Of a DNA stretch of 55,458 bases, positions 35,279 to 44,624 are shown one piece after another. Below the pieces are notes generated by a model. That model made no database searches, was not told the DNA's origin, and saw nothing but the letters and a program-made list of their open reading frames with translations. Made by a program: the position numbers and the translations under genes. This stretch comes from Bacteroidota bacterium (lineage in GTDB: Bacteria > Bacteroidota > Ignavibacteria > Kapaibacteriales > UBA961), in the NCBI GenBank assembly GCA_020852855.1, contig JADZAA010000054.1, positions 1-55,458 of the forward strand, given 5' to 3'. Every line of letters begins with the position of its first letter. Within the stretch, counting starts at the first letter, position 1.

Positions 35279-37531
35279 ATGCCAGACAATAAAACCCAAA
35301 ATTCCGTTCCACATATTTCCGTTGCAACGCTTTCTATCGGCGGAATGTCTTGCGCATCTTGTTCGGCATTTGTCGAAAAATCACTTAACGGAACAGCCGG
35401 CGTTCTGTCTGCCTCGGTTAATCTTACTTCCGAAAAAGCCTTAATACGCTTTGACTCAGAGTCAGTCGACGAGGAGCGGCTGATTCGCAGCGTAGAAAAC
35501 GCAGGATACACGGCAACCATATTGCGCCCCGACGTTGCGGCCGATGAGCAACAATTGATGGCCGGAAGCAATAACGACACCATTATATTTCGGCGCAAAC
35601 TAATTATAGCCGCAATACTTACGGCAATAGTTATGCCCCTTTCCATGATTAGTATGTTTCCGGCATTTCATGAACTTTCCCACTCGAAAGGCCTCGACTT
35701 CATACAACTTTTACTGACTCTGCCGGTCGTAATCTATTGTGGCTCTCATTTTTTTCGCAAGGCATTCGCGGCGGCACGGCACGGAGCGGCTTCTATGGAT
35801 ACTTTAGTGGCTGTAGGCGCAGGAACCGCTCTGCTTTACAGCGCAGTTGCAACTCTATCGCCTTCTGCCGGAGCGGGGCACGTATATTACGATACTTCCG
35901 CAAGCATAATAACTCTAATACTACTTGGAAATTACCTGGAAAAAAGAGCCAAGTCAAAAGCAAACGGAGCCTTACGCGCACTTGCTGCATTGCGTCCGCG
36001 TTCTGCTCGAATTATAACGTCCGACGGTTACGAGCGCGATATTTCCGTTGACCGGCTCATTCCCGGCGATATAGTTATTGTTCGTGCCGGCGAAAGCATT
36101 CCGGCCGACGGCATTATTGTAGAAGGTGCTTCGGCTGTTGACGAATCTATGCTGACCGGCGAACCGTTGCCTGTGGAAAAATCGCAGGGCGATACGGTAC
36201 GTGGTGCTACACTGAACGCTTCCGGCGCATTCCGCATGAAGGTTACGGGCGTTGGATCCGATTCGTTTCTAGGCTCGGTAATACGTTTGGTGGAGCAGGC
36301 GCAATCCTCGAAAGCACCTATTCAGCGATTAGCCGATAAAGTCAGCGGTATATTCGTTCCTATAGTGATTGTGATTGCATTGATAACATTTGGTGTATGG
36401 ATGGCAGTCGGAGCTGAAACAGAGTTTGCTCTGAAAGCAGCGATTGCCGTACTGATTATTGCTTGCCCATGCTCTTTGGGATTGGCCACACCAGCAGCGG
36501 TAACAGTAGCGGCCGGGCGCGGTGCAACACTCGGCATTCTTTTTCGGGATGCAGAAAGCATAGAACGCGCCGAAACCATTACTACAGTAGTTTTCGACAA
36601 AACCGGAACACTGACGGAAGGCCGCCCTGCGGTTGCGGATGTGCGATTTGCCGAAAACGTTTCGCCCGAAACGATACTTCCCGCCATATTTGCATTGGAA
36701 TCTCGTTCCAAACATCCGCTCGCCGAAGCAATAGCCGTATATTGTTCGGCAAACAGAATTACGGCGGCCGATATTTCCGACGTGGAAGAACTTTCCGGAC
36801 GCGGCATGACGGCCATTGCGGACGGCTCGCGCATTGCGGCAGGCAATATGCGGCTTATGGGAGAATTCGGCATACAAATTCCGCCGAATATTTATACCGC
36901 CGCAGAAGAATTTGCCGCAAACGGAATGTCGGTTGTGATAGGGGCCGTCGGCACGGAGGCTACTGTATGCTTCGCTCTTGCCGATACATTACGTCCGACA
37001 ACGGTAAACAACACTAAAATACTGCGAAATATGGGTTTGGAACTTGTGATGCTTACAGGCGATTCTATTACGGTCGCACGGTCTGTCGCCTCAAAAGTCG
37101 GCATAGAAACCGTTATTGCCGGCGTACTGCCTCACGAAAAAAGCGAGCATATCGCACGACTGCAAAATGAAGGGAAAATAGTGGCAATGGCGGGCGACGG
37201 CATTAACGATGCTCCGGCATTGGCACAGGCCGACATAGGATTTGCTATTGGCGGCGGCTCTGACGTAGCACTCGAAACAGCCTCTGTTACATTAGTACGC
37301 GGCAACATAGCCGGAATTGTTGCGGCAATAAAATTATCGCGCCGCACAATGAGTACAATTCGACAAAATCTATTTTTTGCGTTTATTTACAATACTCTCG
37401 GTATTCCGCTTGCCGCAGGCGTTTTCTACATTGGGCTTGGTGCATTGCTCGACCCTATGTTCGCAGCGGCGGCAATGGCTGCAAGCTCCGTGTCGGTTAT
37501 TGCCAATTCGTTGCGGCTGCGGCACGCATAG
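35279..37531 (+). CDS. copA: Copper-translocating P-type ATPase
   Basis: P1B-type ATPase that exports Cu(I) from the cytoplasm. 750 residues. An N-terminal HMA domain (about 14-80) has Cys25 and Cys28 in GGMSCASC, the Cu(I) site. The transmembrane CPC motif is [13 protein letters not shown], the phosphorylation site DKTGTLTEG, the phosphatase motif DESMLTGEP and the hinge [16 protein letters not shown]. Nucleotide-domain His-Pro is in [10 protein letters not shown]. About eight membrane helices, ending [16 protein letters not shown]. The CPC and metal-domain motifs make Cu(I) far likelier than Zn or Cd. No copper regulator or chaperone gene lies beside it. Confidence 0.93.
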   Translation: MPDNKTQNSVPHISVATLSIGGMSCASCSAFVEKSLNGTAGVLSASVNLTSEKALIRFDSESVDEERLIRSVENAGYTATILRPDVAADEQQLMAGSNNDTIIFRRKLIIAAILTAIVMPLSMISMFPAFHELSHSKGLDFIQLLLTLPVVIYCGSHFFRKAFAAARHGAASMDTLVAVGAGTALLYSAVATLSPSAGAGHVYYDTSASIITLILLGNYLEKRAKSKANGALRALAALRPRSARIITSDGYERDISVDRLIPGDIVIVRAGESIPADGIIVEGASAVDESMLTGEPLPVEKSQGDTVRGATLNASGAFRMKVTGVGSDSFLGSVIRLVEQAQSSKAPIQRLADKVSGIFVPIVIVIALITFGVWMAVGAETEFALKAAIAVLIIACPCSLGLATPAAVTVAAGRGATLGILFRDAESIERAETITTVVFDKTGTLTEGRPAVADVRFAENVSPETILPAIFALESRSKHPLAEAIAVYCSANRITAADISDVEELSGRGMTAIADGSRIAAGNMRLMGEFGIQIPPNIYTAAEEFAANGMSVVIGAVGTEATVCFALADTLRPTTVNNTKILRNMGLELVMLTGDSITVARSVASKVGIETVIAGVLPHEKSEHIARLQNEGKIVAMAGDGINDAPALAQADIGFAIGGGSDVALETASVTLVRGNIAGIVAAIKLSRRTMSTIRQNLFFAFIYNTLGIPLAAGVFYIGLGALLDPMFAAAAMAASSVSVIANSLRLRHA

Positions 37532-37569
37532 AGGCGCGGAATCATCTTTATTCGTTAAAATCCGAAAAG

Positions 37570-38298
37570 TTAGGGCTTCATGGCTATTATGGCCGCCATA
37601 CGGCCGGACGTATTACTGTCGCGACGGTATGAATGATAGAGATGGTCCCGAATCGTGCAAGCATCGGAACATTCAATACGTCCGGGCGATATACCGGCTG
37701 CAATCAGCTCGTCGCGAATTTCGGCTCTGATATCAAGCGTATATTTATCTCCGCTTATATGCCGCGTTTTTGAGAACAAACGCGCTACTTTGCCGCCTAC
37801 TTCATAAGCCTCGCCGCCTGCACAGGGCGAAATATAGGCAAACATAGATTGCGGTTGCGCATCAAATTCACAACGCATCATCTCGATGCCGCAACTGCTT
37901 ATTTTCAAATAAGTGCCGCGCCATCCGGAATGAAATGCGCCTATGCTGCGACTGGCCTCACAATAAACCAAAACGGCCGCACAATCGGCAATAGAAATAC
38001 ATAATCCTATATTCGTTTCTGCCGTTATCATGCCGTCCGATTCGGTTTCTTCGGAATTACGCCCTGCTTTGCAAATAATATCACCGTGAATTTGTCGCTG
38101 GAATTTAAGAGATTCAGGCGGTAAGCCGATTTCATCGGCTAAAATAGAGCGATGCTTGGTCAGCTCTTCGTCGCTCGGCAACGCACCTCGACTTCCGGGA
38201 GAAAACCCGATTTTAGGAAATGCGGCTACATTGCGCAAACTTATGGCAGCAAGTATTCCTTTTGGAAATATAGCAGGTCTGTCAAATTCCGGCATCAT
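37570..38298 (-). CDS. Laccase-domain (YfiH/YlmD-type) multicopper-fold protein
   Basis: 242 residues of the YfiH/YlmD family; some members are purine nucleoside phosphorylases/adenosine deaminases, as in human LACC1. The expected zinc or copper ligands are His in RQIHGDII, Cys in SIADCAAVLVYC and His in GAFHSGWRG. The ATG at 38298 overlaps the stop of queG by one base (TAATG), so the two are coupled. It is the last gene of the flagellar operon and lies tail-to-tail with copA, 38 bases apart. Confidence 0.88.
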   Translation of the reverse strand: MMPEFDRPAIFPKGILAAISLRNVAAFPKIGFSPGSRGALPSDEELTKHRSILADEIGLPPESLKFQRQIHGDIICKAGRNSEETESDGMITAETNIGLCISIADCAAVLVYCEASRSIGAFHSGWRGTYLKISSCGIEMMRCEFDAQPQSMFAYISPCAGGEAYEVGGKVARLFSKTRHISGDKYTLDIRAEIRDELIAAGISPGRIECSDACTIRDHLYHSYRRDSNTSGRMAAIIAMKP

Positions 38299-39221
38299 TA
38301 CGATTTTCCGTTGTTCAATGCTCTTACATTACGCTTTAATCCGCCGAGTTTCGTCCGCTTTACGGGGCTTTTGCGGAATCTTGCGGAAAAATCTTCCTGC
38401 TGCATATTATCGATTGTTGATGTATTCAGTATAATTTCATCGTAGCGCGGGAAATAACGAATATCGTCGGTATCCTTGCGGAATCTGTTCCACGGGCAAA
38501 CATCCTGACAAATATCGCAACCGAATATCCAGCCATCCATATTACGCGCTGTTTCGTGAGGAATTTCTATATCGGGCTTGGTTTCAATAGTCCAATACGA
38601 AAGACATTTTGTTCCATTCACTATATAAGGTTTGACAATGGCACTCGTAGGACAAGCATCAATACAAGCCGTACAATTACCGCAAAAGTCTTGAACAGGA
38701 GTGTCGGGGACAAGTTCGGCCGTAGTGATAACCAAGCCTATAAAAAACCATGAGCCGAATTTACGCGAGATAATATTGGAATGTTTACCTTGCCAGCCGA
38801 TACCGGCACGTACAGCCCATTGTTTATCCATAGTCGGCCCGGTATCAACGTATGGCTTGGTAGCACAACCGGGAGCAACGGACTCTATTTCGGCACAAAA
38901 GCGTCGTAATTTTTCTATAACTACGTCATGATAATCGTCGCCCCACGCATAGCGCGATATTTTTCCGATGTCTTCTTTTTGATGATAAAAAGGGGTGTGG
39001 TAATTCTCGGCAATAACTATAACCGAACGAGCGTCGGGGAGAATTTCGCGTATATCGTTGCGTTTTTCTATATTACGCTCAAGATAGCCCATTGTACCCG
39101 CATATCCGGCCGCCAGCCATTCGCAAAAAAAACTTACGTCCATAGGGTCAGCCTTTGCAATACCTACATCTGCAAATCCTATTTCTGACGCAATAAGTTT
39201 TATGCGTTCTGTTAATGTCAT
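38298..39221 (-). CDS. queG: Epoxyqueuosine reductase
   Basis: Last step of queuosine synthesis: reduces epoxyqueuosine in tRNA with cobalamin and two [4Fe-4S] clusters. The cluster motifs are CGNCTACIDACPTSAI and CDICQDVCPWNRF. The N-terminal region has GYAGTMGYLERN, PDARSVIV and WAVRAGIGWQGKHSN. ATG 39221 gives the family start TLTERIKLIASEIGFADVGIAK; an ATG at 39242 overlapping the Rieske gene is also possible. 307 residues fits the short form. It sits between a Rieske protein and a laccase-domain gene in the flagellar transcription unit. Confidence 0.93.
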   Translation of the reverse strand: MTLTERIKLIASEIGFADVGIAKADPMDVSFFCEWLAAGYAGTMGYLERNIEKRNDIREILPDARSVIVIAENYHTPFYHQKEDIGKISRYAWGDDYHDVVIEKLRRFCAEIESVAPGCATKPYVDTGPTMDKQWAVRAGIGWQGKHSNIISRKFGSWFFIGLVITTAELVPDTPVQDFCGNCTACIDACPTSAIVKPYIVNGTKCLSYWTIETKPDIEIPHETARNMDGWIFGCDICQDVCPWNRFRKDTDDIRYFPRYDEIILNTSTIDNMQQEDFSARFRKSPVKRTKLGGLKRNVRALNNGKS

Positions 39222-39226
39222 TACAC

Positions 39227-39607
39227 TTACCAATTCATCCATGCGGGCGTTTTTTCGGCCGGCTCTTCCACATACACGATACCGCCGCGTTCGATTACTC
39301 GAAAAACGTCTAATAACGCCGTTTCACCGCTAACGCATTTCCCGTCGTATAGGCGGAACGTCCAGCCGTGCATCGGACAAACTACGCAACCGTCGCTAAC
39401 CATGCCTTTGCAAATAACCGAAGAATGTTGATGTGGGCATATATTTGAAACGGCATAAGGCGTTCCGCAGTAACGAAACAGTGCGACTTCCGCGCCATTG
39501 CTCAAATTAACGCAATGTCCTTTTCTTTCGGTAAGGTCATGCGAAAACATAACGGCCGCATATTGTACGTCGTCTTCGGAGCAGCGTCCCTGCGGCTTAT
39601 CGTGCAT
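39227..39607 (-). CDS. Rieske [2Fe-2S] ferredoxin-like protein
   Basis: 126 residues. The two Rieske motifs are CPHQHS (Cys-x-His) and CPMHGW (Cys-x2-His), which bind one 2Fe-2S cluster. The protein is short, with no signal peptide or membrane helix, so it is a soluble cytoplasmic electron carrier of the NirD/biphenyl-ferredoxin type. Fe-S delivery of electrons to the next gene product, QueG, is a tempting inference. The gene starts 3 bases after the fliO stop and ends just before queG, tightly packed in the same operon. Confidence 0.85.
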   Translation of the reverse strand: MHDKPQGRCSEDDVQYAAVMFSHDLTERKGHCVNLSNGAEVALFRYCGTPYAVSNICPHQHSSVICKGMVSDGCVVCPMHGWTFRLYDGKCVSGETALLDVFRVIERGGIVYVEEPAEKTPAWMNW

Positions 39608-39610
39608 AGA

Positions 39611-40048
39611 TTATTTCCGTGTAGATTCGCGTGAAAGAATCATTTTGAGAAATGTAGAGAACGAAGCGGAATCGTCTTCTTCAACAACGGCCGGAGACAT
39701 TTTCACCGAATTTGCAGGCATCTTTACAGCCGGAGCCGGTAAATTCATCTCTAACGCAGGCTCTCTCGGTACATTAGAGGCGGTAACGTTTTCAGTCAGG
39801 TCGGCAACCAACGATATATTATGTTCGGTAGAGCCTATCAACAGTCTGCGCCGCCCTATTACTACTATGCTTAACATTCCTTTGGGCGGCAACGGCATAC
39901 GTGAAATTATGGAAATCGAGTCATTGCCGGACACGGACACATTGTTTCGCTTTGCCGCATATTTTTTGATAAACAAATACGCAATAAGCAATACACCTAC
40001 GCAAGCGGCAAGAGAAAGGAAGGCACGCAATAAATTTTCGTCTAACAT
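39611..40048 (-). CDS. fliO: Flagellar biosynthesis protein FliO-like
   Basis: 145 residues. One N-terminal membrane helix (about residues 9-27, FLSLAACVGVLLIAYLFIKK) followed by the FliO core SIISRMPLPPKGMLSIVVIGRRRLLIGSTEHNISLVADL. FliO helps assemble the flagellar export gate (FliPQR). The match is to the short conserved core only; the C-terminal 60 residues are low-complexity. It lies 4 bases after fliN, in the standard fliMNO order, but fliP does not follow. Confidence 0.8.
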   Translation of the reverse strand: MLDENLLRAFLSLAACVGVLLIAYLFIKKYAAKRNNVSVSGNDSISIISRMPLPPKGMLSIVVIGRRRLLIGSTEHNISLVADLTENVTASNVPREPALEMNLPAPAVKMPANSVKMSPAVVEEDDSASFSTFLKMILSRESTRK

Positions 40049-40052
40049 CGCT

Positions 40053-40454
40053 TCACCGCTTAAAACTGCGCAATCTGTCGTTCGGGTCTACCAGTGTAGT
40101 GATACGCACCCCGAAGTGCTTATCAATCACAACGACCTCGCCGCCGGCCACTTTTTTGCCATTGACCAATACATCAACCGGTTCGCTGACAAGTTTATCG
40201 AATTCTATAACAGAGCCGCGCCCTAATCTGAGTATGTCGCGTATAAGCATATTGGTACGCCCAAGTTCAATAGACAGCGTAAGTTGTAAATCGTACAGCA
40301 ACGACATTTTCGGATCGCCGGCGGCCACCCCCGTAGGCGGCGCACTTACTTCTTGGAATTCCGGATGAAGAATTTCCGATTCCCCGGTTTGCTCTGCCGC
40401 TTCAATATGCTCAATACCGCCTTCGAGCAGCTTATCAATTTCTTCCTGCGTCAT
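40053..40454 (-). CDS. fliN: Flagellar motor switch protein FliN
   Basis: 133 residues, cytoplasmic component of the C-ring that sets rotation direction. The SpoA/FliN domain (about 50-133) has LQLTLSIELGRTNMLIRDILRLGRGSVIEFD and PVDVLVNGKKVAGGEVVVIDKHFGVRI, ending in the usual short tail. It starts 3 bases after the fliM stop. Its N-terminus (EEIDKLLEG) resembles the FliM start, typical of the FliN family; it is not the longer FliY form. Confidence 0.93.
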   Translation of the reverse strand: MTQEEIDKLLEGGIEHIEAAEQTGESEILHPEFQEVSAPPTGVAAGDPKMSLLYDLQLTLSIELGRTNMLIRDILRLGRGSVIEFDKLVSEPVDVLVNGKKVAGGEVVVIDKHFGVRITTLVDPNDRLRSFKR

Positions 40455-40457
40455 ATA

Positions 40458-41492
40458 TTATTTCTCCGAAGCACGATAGAAAATTTCAGTTTCAATAAGA
40501 TCTTCTTCCTTTAGTTGCCGCGTAATTTTTACGGCTTTCTTACCGTCAAGAGTTCCCGGTCGTGCCGCATATTTGCGTTTCGAGCCGATACTGACTTCAA
40601 TTTCATTATCTATTTTGGTATTCAATTTCAACACATCGCCCTCTTTTAGAGCCAGCAGATCCTCTACCGTAACAGTAGCCTTGCCGAGGTCGGCCACCAC
40701 AGGCAAAACAGTTTGCGAAATTTGATGCTTCATCACTTGTATATTTTCACGGACACGCTGGGGCGTTTGCGAAATATTAGGCGTAACTTGCTGTCTGTTC
40801 ATTCGTGCAAGAACGTCTTCAAGCGTGAAAGTGGGAAAGCAAAGATTCATCAGATATTGGTTCACGCCGATATTTACGTCGAACGATACAAGTACGACTA
40901 TTTCCGATGACGGTGCTATTTGCACAAATTCCGATTCGGTTTCAAGCCGCTGATAGGAAAAATTCAGGTCTGCAATAGAACGCCACGCCGTGCTTAAATC
41001 TCCGAGGGCATGGTCGACTATTTTTCGCATAACGGCTTGCTCTATCGGAGTAATTGTGCGCGGCTTGCGAACTATATCCGCGCTGCCGCCAAGCAAACGC
41101 TCGACTACCGTAAGCGCGAGTTGCGGGCTGATTTCGAGTATTCCCGTACCATCGGTTTTGGTAATATCGAACACGTAAATACAGCTCGGATTGGCAACCG
41201 AAAGAATAAATTCGGAATAGAATAATTGGTCGACCGCGGTTACGGAAATAGAAACGAGAGTTTGGAGACGGGAAACAAGATAGTAACCGAAAATTTCGGC
41301 AAAATTCTCGTGGACTGTCTGTATCTGCCTAACTTGGTTCTTTGAAATTCGATTCGGGCGGCGAAAGTCGTAATTGGATACATCGCTGTCCCGTATTTTG
41401 CGCTGTTGCAAAAGCGAGTCTACATCTACCGCACCCACCGTCATTTCGGTAAGCAACGAATCAATTTCATTCTGCGAAAGTACGTCTGGCAT
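40458..41492 (-). CDS. fliM: Flagellar motor switch protein FliM
   Basis: 344 residues. FliM receives phospho-CheY at the C-ring and contacts FliG and FliN. The N-terminal CheY-binding peptide is SQNEIDSLLTEM. The middle domain has ISKNQVRQIQTVHENFAEIFG and the C-terminal SpoA domain contains LALKEGDVLKLNTKIDNEIEVSIG. Full length, no defects seen. The gene starts 60 bases after fliL. Confidence 0.94.
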   Translation of the reverse strand: MPDVLSQNEIDSLLTEMTVGAVDVDSLLQQRKIRDSDVSNYDFRRPNRISKNQVRQIQTVHENFAEIFGYYLVSRLQTLVSISVTAVDQLFYSEFILSVANPSCIYVFDITKTDGTGILEISPQLALTVVERLLGGSADIVRKPRTITPIEQAVMRKIVDHALGDLSTAWRSIADLNFSYQRLETESEFVQIAPSSEIVVLVSFDVNIGVNQYLMNLCFPTFTLEDVLARMNRQQVTPNISQTPQRVRENIQVMKHQISQTVLPVVADLGKATVTVEDLLALKEGDVLKLNTKIDNEIEVSIGSKRKYAARPGTLDGKKAVKITRQLKEEDLIETEIFYRASEK

Positions 41493-41552
41493 AGTTCATC
41501 CCTGAAAAATATATCGCCGTACTTATCCGGTAAACAGTAGCGTACCTATTGC

Positions 41553-42083
41553 TTACTGTATGATAAATTTGGAGATATATACATTTTTAAGCTTAACTTC
41601 ACCGAATATCGGGCGTATCTCTTTCTTGAGAATTATCGGCAACGAGTCTTGCACATTCGACGATTGTATTTCGTCTAAAGTATATGACCGCAACTTTCTC
41701 AAAATGGCAGCATTTATCGGTATTGTAAGCTCGTTTTCCACTTTTGCTTTGTCTTCTTCCGTTGCGACCTCAATTCCAATGCCAATCATCACAAAGCGCG
41801 ACGGAGCGTCTTTGGGGTTAAATAACAAGTCGTCTTTCATCGGTACAACTACGCCCAATTTCCTTATCGGCATCTCTTCTTCCTCTTCTTCGGTATGAGC
41901 CGATTCGGCATGCTCTTCTTTTTTAGATTCATTTTTTTTATCGCCCGAGCCACCTAATATCTTGGTACCAATAAAGATGCCGCTTCCGAACACTGCCGCG
42001 GCGAGAACTCCGGCCGCGATATACGTAACAATTTTAGGCAATCCCTTTTTTGCTTTCGGAGTTTCTTCGTTTTCTTGCGACAT
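41553..42083 (-). CDS. fliL: Flagellar basal-body-associated protein FliL
   Basis: 176 residues. A Lys-rich cytoplasmic start (PKAKKGLPKIVTYI), one membrane helix (about 18-36, IAAGVLAAAVFGSGIFIG), an acidic linker, then the periplasmic FliL domain with VRKLGVVVPMKDDLLFNP-like sequence and a C-terminal region ending KLKNVYISKFIIQ. FliL sits round the motor and supports stator function. It is the first gene of the unit; a short 89-base gap separates it from the end of the UDP-glucose dehydrogenase gene, so read-through from upstream is possible. Confidence 0.88.
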   Translation of the reverse strand: MSQENEETPKAKKGLPKIVTYIAAGVLAAAVFGSGIFIGTKILGGSGDKKNESKKEEHAESAHTEEEEEEMPIRKLGVVVPMKDDLLFNPKDAPSRFVMIGIGIEVATEEDKAKVENELTIPINAAILRKLRSYTLDEIQSSNVQDSLPIILKKEIRPIFGEVKLKNVYISKFIIQ

Positions 42084-42172
42084 ATTCTATTGTCTTTCGA
42101 TAATGATTAGGTTGTTTGAGTTTATTTTTCGCCAATATTGTTATTTTGTCGAATAATAGCCCGAGCATTAAG

Positions 42173-43510
42173 TCAGCCTGCAACCGCTTTTCTGCCTATG
42201 CTGTAATACTCGAAACCTGCTTCCGGCATTTTGTCCGGCTCATATAAATTACGTCCGTCGAAGATTATCGGCCGTTTCATATAATTCTTCATAGTTTCAA
42301 AGTCGGGCTTGCGAAATTCGTTCCATTCAGTTGCTATAATCAATGCGTCTGCATTTTGCAAACATTCCATAGCCGAATTGGCATAACCGATGGAATCGCC
42401 GAAAACGCGCCGCGTATTTTCAGCCGCTTCCGGGTCGTAAGCCGTAATATTAGCTCCCGCAGCAAGCAATTCTTTGATTACGCGGAAGACCGGTGCTTCG
42501 CGTGTATCGTCGGTATTAGGCTTGAATGCAAGCCCCCAAATTGCGAACGAGTGCCCGGCAACATTATTGCCGAAGCGTTGCAGTACTTTTGCGGTAAAAC
42601 GTTCGGTTTGCTTTAAATTAGAAAATTCTACCGCCTCCATTATGCGAAGCGGCGTACCGACGGCGGCGGCGGAGTGGATCAACGCTTTCACGTCCTTTGG
42701 AAAACAACTTCCGCCGTAACCTAATCCTGCAAAAAGAAAACGCTTCCCAATTCGATTATCCGAGCCGATACCTATACGAATTTTCTCAATATCCGCACCG
42801 GCCGCCTCGCAATAACGCGACAACTCGTTCATAAACGAAATTCGCATGGCCAAAAAGCAATTTGCGGCATACTTGGTTATTTCGGCACTCTGCTCATCCA
42901 TAATATAAATCGGATTGCCACTGCGAACAAAAGGCTCATATAAGTCTTGCATCATCGCGGCCACATATTCATCCGACGTGCCGACAACCACACGGTCGGG
43001 CTTCATAAAATCTTCTACGGCAAAGCCTTCGCGCAGAAATTCCGGATTGCTCGCCACATATACTTTGCAATCGGGAGCAAGCATGCGAAAAACATTGCGA
43101 ACTTTTTCGGCAGTGCCGACAGGAACCGTACTTTTATTTACAACAATTGTCGGCTGTAACGGCGGCGTGGCTTGCAACAAGCGCGCAATACCGGCCGATG
43201 CAGAAAGCACATATTGCAAATCGGCCGAGCCGTCTTCGTCGGGAGGCGTAGGCAAGCATAAAAACAGTAAAGAGCATCGCGCAACAGCTTCCGCCAAATC
43301 ATCGGTAAATTTCAGTCGTCCGTTATTAAGATTACGATCCAACAAATGTTCGAGACCCGGTTCGTATATCGGCATTATGCCTTGTCTCAATCGCTTGATT
43401 TTTTCTTGGTCTATATCCACGCAATACACGGCATTGCCTATTTCGGCGAAACATACGCCCGTAACCAGCCCCACGTATCCGCTACCAATAACGCCAATAG
43501 TATGTAACAT
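42173..43510 (-). CDS. ugd: UDP-glucose 6-dehydrogenase
   Basis: Oxidises UDP-glucose to UDP-glucuronate with 2 NAD+, for polysaccharide synthesis. 445 residues. The N-terminal Rossmann motif is GVIGSGYVGLVTGVCFAE. The catalytic Cys lies in GLGYGGSCFPKDV. The C-terminal UDP-binding domain has GLAFKPNTDDTREAP and ADALIIATEWNEF. A UDP-mannose-type dehydrogenase of the same fold is the alternative; the SCFPKD sequence fits UDP-glucose dehydrogenase best. It lies in the same direction as the envelope genes upstream. Confidence 0.93.
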   Translation of the reverse strand: MLHTIGVIGSGYVGLVTGVCFAEIGNAVYCVDIDQEKIKRLRQGIMPIYEPGLEHLLDRNLNNGRLKFTDDLAEAVARCSLLFLCLPTPPDEDGSADLQYVLSASAGIARLLQATPPLQPTIVVNKSTVPVGTAEKVRNVFRMLAPDCKVYVASNPEFLREGFAVEDFMKPDRVVVGTSDEYVAAMMQDLYEPFVRSGNPIYIMDEQSAEITKYAANCFLAMRISFMNELSRYCEAAGADIEKIRIGIGSDNRIGKRFLFAGLGYGGSCFPKDVKALIHSAAAVGTPLRIMEAVEFSNLKQTERFTAKVLQRFGNNVAGHSFAIWGLAFKPNTDDTREAPVFRVIKELLAAGANITAYDPEAAENTRRVFGDSIGYANSAMECLQNADALIIATEWNEFRKPDFETMKNYMKRPIIFDGRNLYEPDKMPEAGFEYYSIGRKAVAG

Positions 43511-43648
43511 TTACACTCTTAAAAACTAAAAAATGTCGTGAATAATCAACGAAGCATATATGCCCCACGTTTTGGCGAAATACAAGGCTATTCCGCTTAT
43601 TTTTTGCTTGCCGATGCGATTGATTCAGCGGCAACATTTTCTTTTCCG

Positions 43649-43825
43649 CTATATCAAATAGCGTCCGACAAGATAGACAACAGCACCAGCCGCTGCAAGT
43701 AATAATGCTGATTTCAACATTTTTTTTGCTACCGCGAACAGGACTCCTATGGCTAAAACTCCTATAATAGCCCAAGCGAATATAGGTAATCCTTTGAGAA
43801 ATCCAAGCAAGTCAGAGTTTTCCAT
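43649..43825 (-). CDS. 58-residue membrane protein
   Basis: A small gene reading MENSDLLGFLKGLPIFAW at its start and ending AVVYLVGRYLI. It is two hydrophobic helices (about residues 13-32 and 37-55) joined by a short Lys-Lys loop. It starts 4 bases after the TonB-like gene's stop, in the same operon, and has no in-frame rival. No family recognised. Small two-helix proteins of this kind often help assemble or regulate larger membrane complexes; that is inference. Confidence 0.6.
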   Translation of the reverse strand: MENSDLLGFLKGLPIFAWAIIGVLAIGVLFAVAKKMLKSALLLAAAGAVVYLVGRYLI

Positions 43826-43829
43826 AATG

Positions 43830-44624
43830 TTAATTCAACTTAAATTGAAACGGTATAATGCCTACCATTTCCGCATTTCCGGGTATAGGATTAAATTTCC
43901 ATAGTCGCAAAGCATCCATTGCCGCCTGTTCCAATCGCGGGTCGGCTTTCTGAAGCGGCATCATTCGCCCAACCGTTCCGTTGGAACGGACACGAAATTG
44001 TATGCGAATTGTAGCAGGCTGTGCCCCGACGGGAAACGGCGGCTTTTTCTTCACCAATACCACGCGATTTCCGCCGCCGCCCCAATCAATATCACCCCAG
44101 CCTTCTCCCTTACCGCGCCCTGCGCCGGCTACTCCCAATCCCGTTCCATCGTCAGTGCCGGACGTTAAATCACCGATGCTTTTTGTCGAGCTGGAAGCAG
44201 AGTCCGTTCCTTTATGTTCGGCAATCATGTTTTTTGTCGGAACAGGCCTCGATGTAGTCATCGGGTCGGCTGTAGGTTGTGTTTTGGCTGTTACCGCGGA
44301 TTTCATCGCACTCGTTGCGTCGTCGAGAGCGTCGGCCGCAGCCTTGCCACGACGTTTTACACCCTCGGCGGTCAGATTCCCTTTCCTGGCCCCCGTACCG
44401 TCGCCCGGCCCGAATATCAGCATTATGGTACTGTCGGGAAGTGCCGAGTCATTACGGCTATAGCGAACAGGCGTAACGTCCAAAAAAGAGAATAAAACAA
44501 TAAGCAATGCAACCGCAACACAAGCAACAGCAAAACCTCGTGCCGTAAATGGGTTCCACGGTAACGATAAAGATATGTTCTTTTCGTCCGACTGTAAGTT
44601 GGAGTTCATACCGTTGCCTGTCAC
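43830..44624 (-). CDS. TonB-family energy-transducer protein
   Basis: 264 residues. A membrane helix at about residues 30-47 (GFAVACVAVALLIVLFSFLD), a Pro/Ser/Thr/Gly-rich periplasmic linker, and a C-terminal TonB domain with IQFRVRSNGTVGRMMP and LEQAAMDALRLWKFNPIPG. It links proton-driven force from ExbB/ExbD to outer-membrane receptors. A GTG start at 44624 overlaps the SPOR gene's stop (GTGA), giving coupling; an ATG at 44609 is also possible. No exbB or exbD is in the window. Confidence 0.85.
   Translation of the reverse strand: MTGNGMNSNLQSDEKNISLSLPWNPFTARGFAVACVAVALLIVLFSFLDVTPVRYSRNDSALPDSTIMLIFGPGDGTGARKGNLTAEGVKRRGKAAADALDDATSAMKSAVTAKTQPTADPMTTSRPVPTKNMIAEHKGTDSASSSTKSIGDLTSGTDDGTGLGVAGAGRGKGEGWGDIDWGGGGNRVVLVKKKPPFPVGAQPATIRIQFRVRSNGTVGRMMPLQKADPRLEQAAMDALRLWKFNPIPGNAEMVGIIPFQFKLN

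Noticed and set aside
36322-36877. Two long antisense frames of about 180 codons inside copA
   Set aside because: They are shadows of a strongly conserved gene; their Ser/Ala- and Cys/Arg-rich sequences have no family features.
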